Program-made: the position numbers and the translations under genes
Notes under the pieces: model-generated
What the model saw: the letters and a program-made list of their open reading frames with translations, nothing else
The model's database searches: none
Told to the model about the DNA's origin: nothing
Shown: positions 59,549 to 64,000 of the stretch, one piece after another
How positions within the stretch are numbered: the stretch's first letter is position 1
Layout of the letters: every line of letters starts with the position of its first letter
NCBI GenBank assembly: GCA_035578155.1
Contig: JAPWDM010000008.1
Span: 25,940,598-26,004,597 of the forward strand
DNA: 64,000 bases
DNA from: Brachynemurus nebulosus
Lineage: Eukaryota > Arthropoda > Insecta > Neuroptera > Myrmeleontidae
Direction of reading: 5' to 3'

Positions 59549-59551
<3 letters not shown>
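56122..59551. mobile_element. TA-flanked element with 26-bp perfect inverted ends, 3430 bp
   Basis: Left CAGGGTGTAAAGTAAATAAG followed by TTTCAT; right end is the exact complement. Both sides abut (TA)n arrays (56040-56121 and 59552-59616), as if one TA array had been split by insertion. The interior is AT-rich with no transposase frame. A related end, ACAGGGTGCGAATAA, at 59368 suggests that a shorter MITE may occupy the right part, so the 3.4-kb extent is tentative. Confidence 0.65.
58149..58774. repeat. Nested inverted-repeat element, about 625 bp
   Basis: ATAAGGTAAATGACCCAAAA at 58150 and the complement of GTAAGGTAAATGTCCCAAAT ending at 58772 are inverted; TA lies at 58147 and 58775. No coding capacity. 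Confidence 0.65.

Positions 59552-59616
<65 letters not shown>
59552..59616. repeat. (TA)n microsatellite
   Basis: About 65 bp of pure TA directly after the inverted end at 59551. It makes the Tyr-Ile run in the frame 59241-59741, which is not a gene. Confidence 0.95.
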
Positions 59617-59618
<2 letters not shown>

Positions 59619-59899
59619 TTTAGTGAATATCATTTTCGTATTCTAGGGACCTTAAAACATATTTCTGCTATCGTCTCAGAAACAGAAGGTTTCGCCGTCA
59701 GACCGGTAATAGCTGAATTTCGAGTTTTCGAAATTCGCTAAAAATTAAAATATCAGAGTTAATTATTGAATTTAATTTAAAAATGGATAGGAAGAAAGAA
59801 GAAGATACAAAATTAATTAAATATTTGTTGAACTTGACATTTTTTTTAATGGAAAATAACTGCATAATCTTTTTAACGATTAACACATCAATGTTTCTT

Positions 59900-60100
59900 A
59901 ATCAAAATTTGACATTAGCTGTCAACTGTTGTATGTCGACACGGTTTCGAGAGCACTATCGGAGAGTTTGCTATCAGACAGTTTTCCGGAGAGTGAAAGT
60001 TATTGAAAGTACTCTCAAGTGGACAATGAACTATCAACTTTCTGGATAGTTATTTCTGCTAGTTACTCTCAAATGGACACGTACTCTAAGACGCGACGAA
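59900..60100. repeat. Inverted partner of 54150-54400
   Basis: GAGAGTGAAAGTTATTGAAA and GTGGACAATGAACTATCAAC match the reverse of the left copy. It may be the right end of a composite 5.9-kb unit. Confidence 0.7.
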
Positions 60101-60322
60101 TTTAAAAGGCCACATACACATCATTCAAAAATTACCGTTTTATCTTTTTACAGCATCGTCTAAGACAGTCGAATAAAACGGTTGACAACGTCTCAAAAAA
60201 GAAAGAAGCAATCAAAAAATACGATATTTTAAATAAATATGTAATATTTAAAATTGTAAAAATAATTTGCCATATTCCCTTCTTAAAACATTGCTCCGTT
60301 TTGCCATCTCGGTAGTTCCATA

Positions 60323-60545
60323 GGGACCGAGTTTGGTAATATTAGTGCCATCTGGTGCCACATTGAAACAGTAGTTTGTGTGTGACGTAGCAATATATAA
60401 CACCATAGTTATATTGTAAGTATTACTTGCATATTCACGTTATGCAAGTAAAACCATAGTAACTCTCACACACAACATTTCTAAATTCATATCAAGGCGT
60501 CACTATCGATGCCAGTGTTGCCATCTATAGTTCAGGTTCGGTCCC
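60323..60545. mobile_element. Probable TA-flanked MITE, 223 bp
   Basis: GGGACCGAGTTTGG at left and the complement of GGGACCGAACCTGAA at right; TA at 60321-60322 and 60546-60547. Inner GCCATCT motifs are also inverted. Internal ATGCAAGTAAAACCATAG is roughly palindromic with earlier sequence. Confidence 0.55.
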
Positions 60546-61031
60546 TACAGATCTTTATGTTGTTGGTAATTATTCAAACATCAATTCTTTTTTAACAAAT
60601 CTAAATAATTAAAAAACGTCTATTTTTTTTTTTAATCTAATGGGTCTTTTATGTCTTTTTTGGAGCTACTAATTCCAGGAAGCTGTATAATCAATCTTCT
60701 ATATCCGTTGTATGTAATGAACATTTAAATATTTTTTAATAATAGTAAAAAAAGAGTAATATAACTATATCTTTTAGATTTGATTTTGTTATAAAACTAA
60801 TTTTTTTTTTCTTTCAATTCTAAATATTCTAATTCTGAAAACAGACCAAAAGCAAAAATATTTAATTTAAAAAAAAAATAAAATATTAGTTGTGAGTGCT
60901 CGGACTCCGAGTTTGATCGAAGCGGACCCGATCGAGCTTAAGATTACCAAATCTGGGTTCACTCTAGACCCAAGCACCCGTATAGATATTTACACATCAA
61001 AAAAGAAAAAAAATTGATTAAAATAATATTA
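60546..61031. other. AT-rich interval with a small GC-richer patch
   Basis: No gene. Bases 60892-60975 are less AT-rich (GGACTCCGAGTTTGATCG and neighbours) and unexplained. Confidence 0.45.
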
Positions 61032-61570
61032 CAGCTGAACCTTTTTTTATGTGGTGGATAGGGACCACATAAAAAAAACTGCACAAAAAAAAATATATTC
61101 AAAAACATCATAAATAGCTTTAAAAAGTTTATTTCCATCCAGATTGTAAAAAAAAAAAAAAATTTATGCGGTGGATCAGGACAGTATACAAAAAGTTTCA
61201 TCGAAAATACATAACTCGAAACGCTGAAAACCTCACGATTTGCTTAGAAATTGCTTTTCTAAACAAGATAAAGTATTAATTTACACATGAGAACATTTTA
61301 TTTCATTTCTATAACAATATTATGAAAATTCTGAAAAATAAATCTGTAAAAAAAAACTTAATGATGCAATAATTTATATTCTTATGCAGTGTACTGATTA
61401 AATGCTTAAAAACCACTAAAAAGTATTTTTAGCAAAGAAAGTTATTATAGTTAATGTTTAAATTTCTTACTTTCTCTTGATTTTGATTCACATGATGCAT
61501 TTTAATGACCATTTTTTAAACCGCATAAAAAAATCGCACAAAAAAAGACCGCATAAAAAAGGTTTAGTTG
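61032..61570. mobile_element. TA-flanked pogo/Tc1-like MITE, 539 bp
   Basis: Ends CAGCTGAACCTTTTTTTATG and the complement of CAACTAAACCTTTTTTATGC, flanked by TA (61030-61031, 61571-61572). The CAGNTGAACC start is reminiscent of Tigger/pogo termini. Repeated ATGTGGTGGAT/ATGCGGTGGAT units lie inside. No transposase. Confidence 0.75.
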
Positions 61571-61585
61571 TAATATAGTTTTAAC

Positions 61586-62571
61586 TAGAGATGGGATTCT
61601 ACCCGGAATTTTCCAGGGAAAATTCCCAAAGTGGATAAAAACGGGGTAAACCCCGGGAAAATTCCCGAAAAGTGGGTATTTATTTTAATTTACTATTTAT
61701 CGTAATATTTTGAAATTAAACTATCAAAACCGCTGTTTCATAAAGAATTTGCTAAACGTAAGTAATTAGTCTTCAGACTACATAAATACTAATTAATATA
61801 TCGCGTTATTATACAATTTTTGTTCGACAGTTTTTCTCTAGACAATTTATTTTCGTCGCTAATTGCACAATACGCGTTTCATTTTTCGGTGCCAATTTCT
61901 TGGGCCTACCACGACAGTTTTTTTCCATAATTTCGCCCCTTTGGATTATATTTTAAGTACTATAATTTCCGAAACGTTGAAATTTTAGCTCGATTCTCAC
62001 TTGTCAATATTGAACTTCGAGGCATTTTGATTTTTTGTTTTAAAACGTAGATATTTCTCTGAAATTTGAACACATTGAGTTATAAATTTAAATTAATTGC
62101 TAACTTCGTTGAAAAGTCATCTTAAGTTGATCCGACATAATATGTATGCATGCATTATTAAATTTAAAGATAAATAAACATCCAATACCTATGTACTGAA
62201 GTGGTTTAATGATAAATTGAGAATAATAATTTAAATAACTTTGTTTTAAAATTACATTGTTGATTTTTAGTTTCTTCATTTCTTTGATAACATGTATGTT
62301 ATTTAATAATTTGCATAAGACTTATTATCATTTACAACATAATAATGACAAAAAAATTGATTTTGTATTGATACTTGTTTATTTTTAATGTTAATTTGTA
62401 TATTTTGTACCTTTATCATTTGAAATAAATGGTCTTACAACAACATTATATTAACCTCCACGCACAATTAACACATATACAGAGATCTAATTAAAAACAC
62501 ATTTGCAAAGAAGTACAACTAAGTAATCGTTTTTACCCAGGTTTCGGGAATTTTCCCGTCGCCCATCTCTA
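61586..62571. mobile_element. hAT element, non-autonomous, 986 bp
   Basis: Ends TAGAGATGGG and CCCATCTCTA with a perfect 8-bp duplication GTTTTAAC (61578-61585, 62572-62579). Subterminal GGGAAAATTCCC-type palindromes recur (61615-61670, 62545-62557). Inserted only 15 bp from the neighbouring TA element. Confidence 0.9.
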
Positions 62572-62648
62572 GTTTTAACATTACTTTGATGAATTTTTAT
62601 GGTTTAAAAGAACAAAATTTGGTATTAACTAACATTTATAATTATTAA

Positions 62649-62860
62649 CTCTTTACAGTCTGATGACACAACATCTGTGTCACGGCTAGAACAACCGTAG
62701 AGGCCGATTATACATGTGTACGTGATCAGTGATCACATACTATCGCGTACGCTATTGGTAATACGGGTCTCAAGACACACTCGTAGTTCAACATAGCGAT
62801 CTATGTTTGTATGTATACCTTACTAATGTACGCTATGTGGTACTGTGTTGCGTCAACGTG
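62649..62860. mobile_element. TTAA-flanked MITE, 212 bp (piggyBac-like)
   Basis: TTAA at 62645-62648 and 62861-62864. Ends CTCTTTACAGTCTGATG and the complement of CACGTTGACGCAACACAG are only partly similar. The right end is close to the 46291 MITE end (CACGTTGGCGG). Confidence 0.55.
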
Positions 62861-62864
62861 TTAA

Positions 62865-63787
62865 AAATATTGCCGACCACTGGAGAAGTTTACTGCGTAA
62901 ACACGCGAACTGTATAGTGTTAATAAACGAATATAGTTCGATCTTATACTTAAGAAATTTTGAAAAAACAGCTGATTGTGTCCGATTTTTGTTTAAATTT
63001 TCTCAATAATACTGTACATATAAAAGTTTAAGACACATTCAAAATACGCGAAGAATTTATTAAACATTACAACAATTTTAGTATAACAATAATTATGACT
63101 TCTGAAATAATCGTCAGTTTAAAATAAGTGAAACCAAACAAAGAAGCAACAGTTTTGAAAGATTCATTGTGTGCTACGATTTTAAAGGACGGAGAATGTT
63201 TATAAAAATTAAATCATTTTGCTTTTTTTATAGGCTGTAATTTTAAATAACAAAAAGAACTGCGTGATAATTTACAGATTTAAAATGAAACTTCTTTTAA
63301 AGCATTTCAAAGATTTACTTTATGAAAATTCATATTAAAAAATATGAAATTATTTTACCTTGTCACTTTTCATAAATAAAAATAGTTTTACGTCATCGTC
63401 AGAGTGAATACAACTTGAGGTTTGAGTTGACAAAATCGCCTCGTAACTAAGTGTACGTACACACAGAAAGCGAGTAAGAGCAGAGCGATGCCGGCGAGTA
63501 CATGCTATTTTGTTAAACACGTACATTTTAATGCACATGTTCAAACACCTGGCTGATTCAAACCGTTGCCGAGCGATGGGATGCGAGTCCGGACCGAGCC
63601 GATTTGCAAATGTCAAACAAGTTTGATATTTTCAAGCGTTTTCAAGCTGATTTCGTTTGTTGTGCTCTCTGTTGTGTGTTTTGTCGTTTTTATCGTTTTT
63701 GTCCATTGTTGCTCCGTCGTAATATAATATACATATATAATATTTATTTTGTATTATTTAAAACATAATATAATAATAAGATAAAAA
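62865..63787. other. Region upstream of the MADF frame
   Basis: AT-rich to about 63400, then a less AT-rich patch with CpG-containing strings (63470-63610) and T/G-rich sequence before the ATG at 63788. The patch could be a promoter or a transposon end. The minus frame 63350-63616 overlaps it and has no recognised domain. Confidence 0.4.
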
Positions 63788-63934
63788 ATGGACATCGAAT
63801 TGTTAATAAATGAAATTTATTTGCGCCAAGCATTGTGGGATCCAAAACACAGGAATTACCACAACCGAGATTATGTTGCCAGATTATGGCAGGATATTTC
63901 AAAAAAAATTAAATTTAGATGGTTTAATAATTGA
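63788..63934 (+). CDS. MADF-type DNA-binding protein, 5' part or broken copy
   Basis: The frame starts at ATG 63788 and reads MDIELLINEIYLRQALWDPK, then HRNYHNRDYVARLWQDISKK. This fits the first half of a MADF domain (Adf-1/BESS and Harbinger/PIF accessory families): LI-x-EI-x2-R-x-x-LWD, Tyr-x-Asn-Arg, and a Trp in the next helix. A TGA at 63932-63934 ends it after 48 codons, mid-domain, so it is a broken copy, a frameshifted read, or a 5' fragment. No intron donor was convincing. The upstream 200 bp is less AT-rich. Whether it is a host gene or a transposon ORF cannot be told because the window ends at 64000. Confidence 0.55.
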   Translation: MDIELLINEIYLRQALWDPKHRNYHNRDYVARLWQDISKKIKFRWFNN

Positions 63935-64000
63935 AATATAATCGAAGGTACTAGAAATCATTGTAAAGTACCCCCAAAAATTTTTGTGGATCTTGTCGTT

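Overview
The window looks like a piece of an AT-rich, repeat-dense insect (or close arthropod) nuclear genome. Support comes from a spliced receptor tyrosine kinase gene with the domain order of insect Alk, from spliceosomal introns with GT-AG borders, and from insect-type DNA transposons (hAT, P-like, Tc1/mariner-like, TTAA-site elements). I cannot name the species. Nothing bacterial (operons, Shine-Dalgarno sites, CRISPR) is present.

The main host gene is the anaplastic lymphoma kinase orthologue, Alk, on the + strand from 13454 to 32385. I traced 20 coding exons with consistent splice phases. They give 1318 residues ending in a natural stop: the end of MAM domain 1, an LDLa module, MAM domain 2, the glycine-rich region, a short EGF-like cysteine segment, one transmembrane helix, a juxtamembrane NPNY motif, a complete tyrosine kinase domain and a cytoplasmic tail. 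The 5' exons (signal peptide and start of MAM1) were not found and probably lie upstream of the window or in unrecognised sequence before 13454. At the far right edge a MADF-type DNA-binding reading frame begins at 63788 and is stopped early or cut by the window edge.

Most of the rest is mobile DNA, much of it with readable termini. The long Alk intron (15729-21430) holds a TTAA-site element (15762-20957), itself split by a complete hAT transposon (16504-20269, perfect 8-bp target duplication) whose two-exon transposase is open and antisense to Alk. A P-element-like transposon occupies 46465-50189. Its three-exon THAP transposase is intact except for one in-frame stop just after the THAP domain. 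Six further hAT-type elements carry perfect or near-perfect 8-bp duplications (5626-5813, 11013-11205, 44961-45484, 50672-52100, 52371-52599, 61586-62571). TA-flanked elements with clear inverted ends lie at 8235-8799, 22058-23096, 38458-39954 (second copy at 1-593), 44398-44543, 56122-59551 and 61032-61570.

Layout: 1-13.4 kb is repeats and AT-rich DNA ending in a diverged tandem array; 13.4-32.4 kb is Alk with repeat-filled introns; 32.4-46.3 kb is gene-poor with foldback elements; 46.4-50.2 kb is the P-like element; 50.7-62.9 kb is a mosaic of hAT, Tc1-like and foldback repeats plus (TA)n arrays; 63.4-64 kb is a less AT-rich stretch leading into the MADF frame. The transposons are not a joint system with Alk; they have colonised its introns and flanks.
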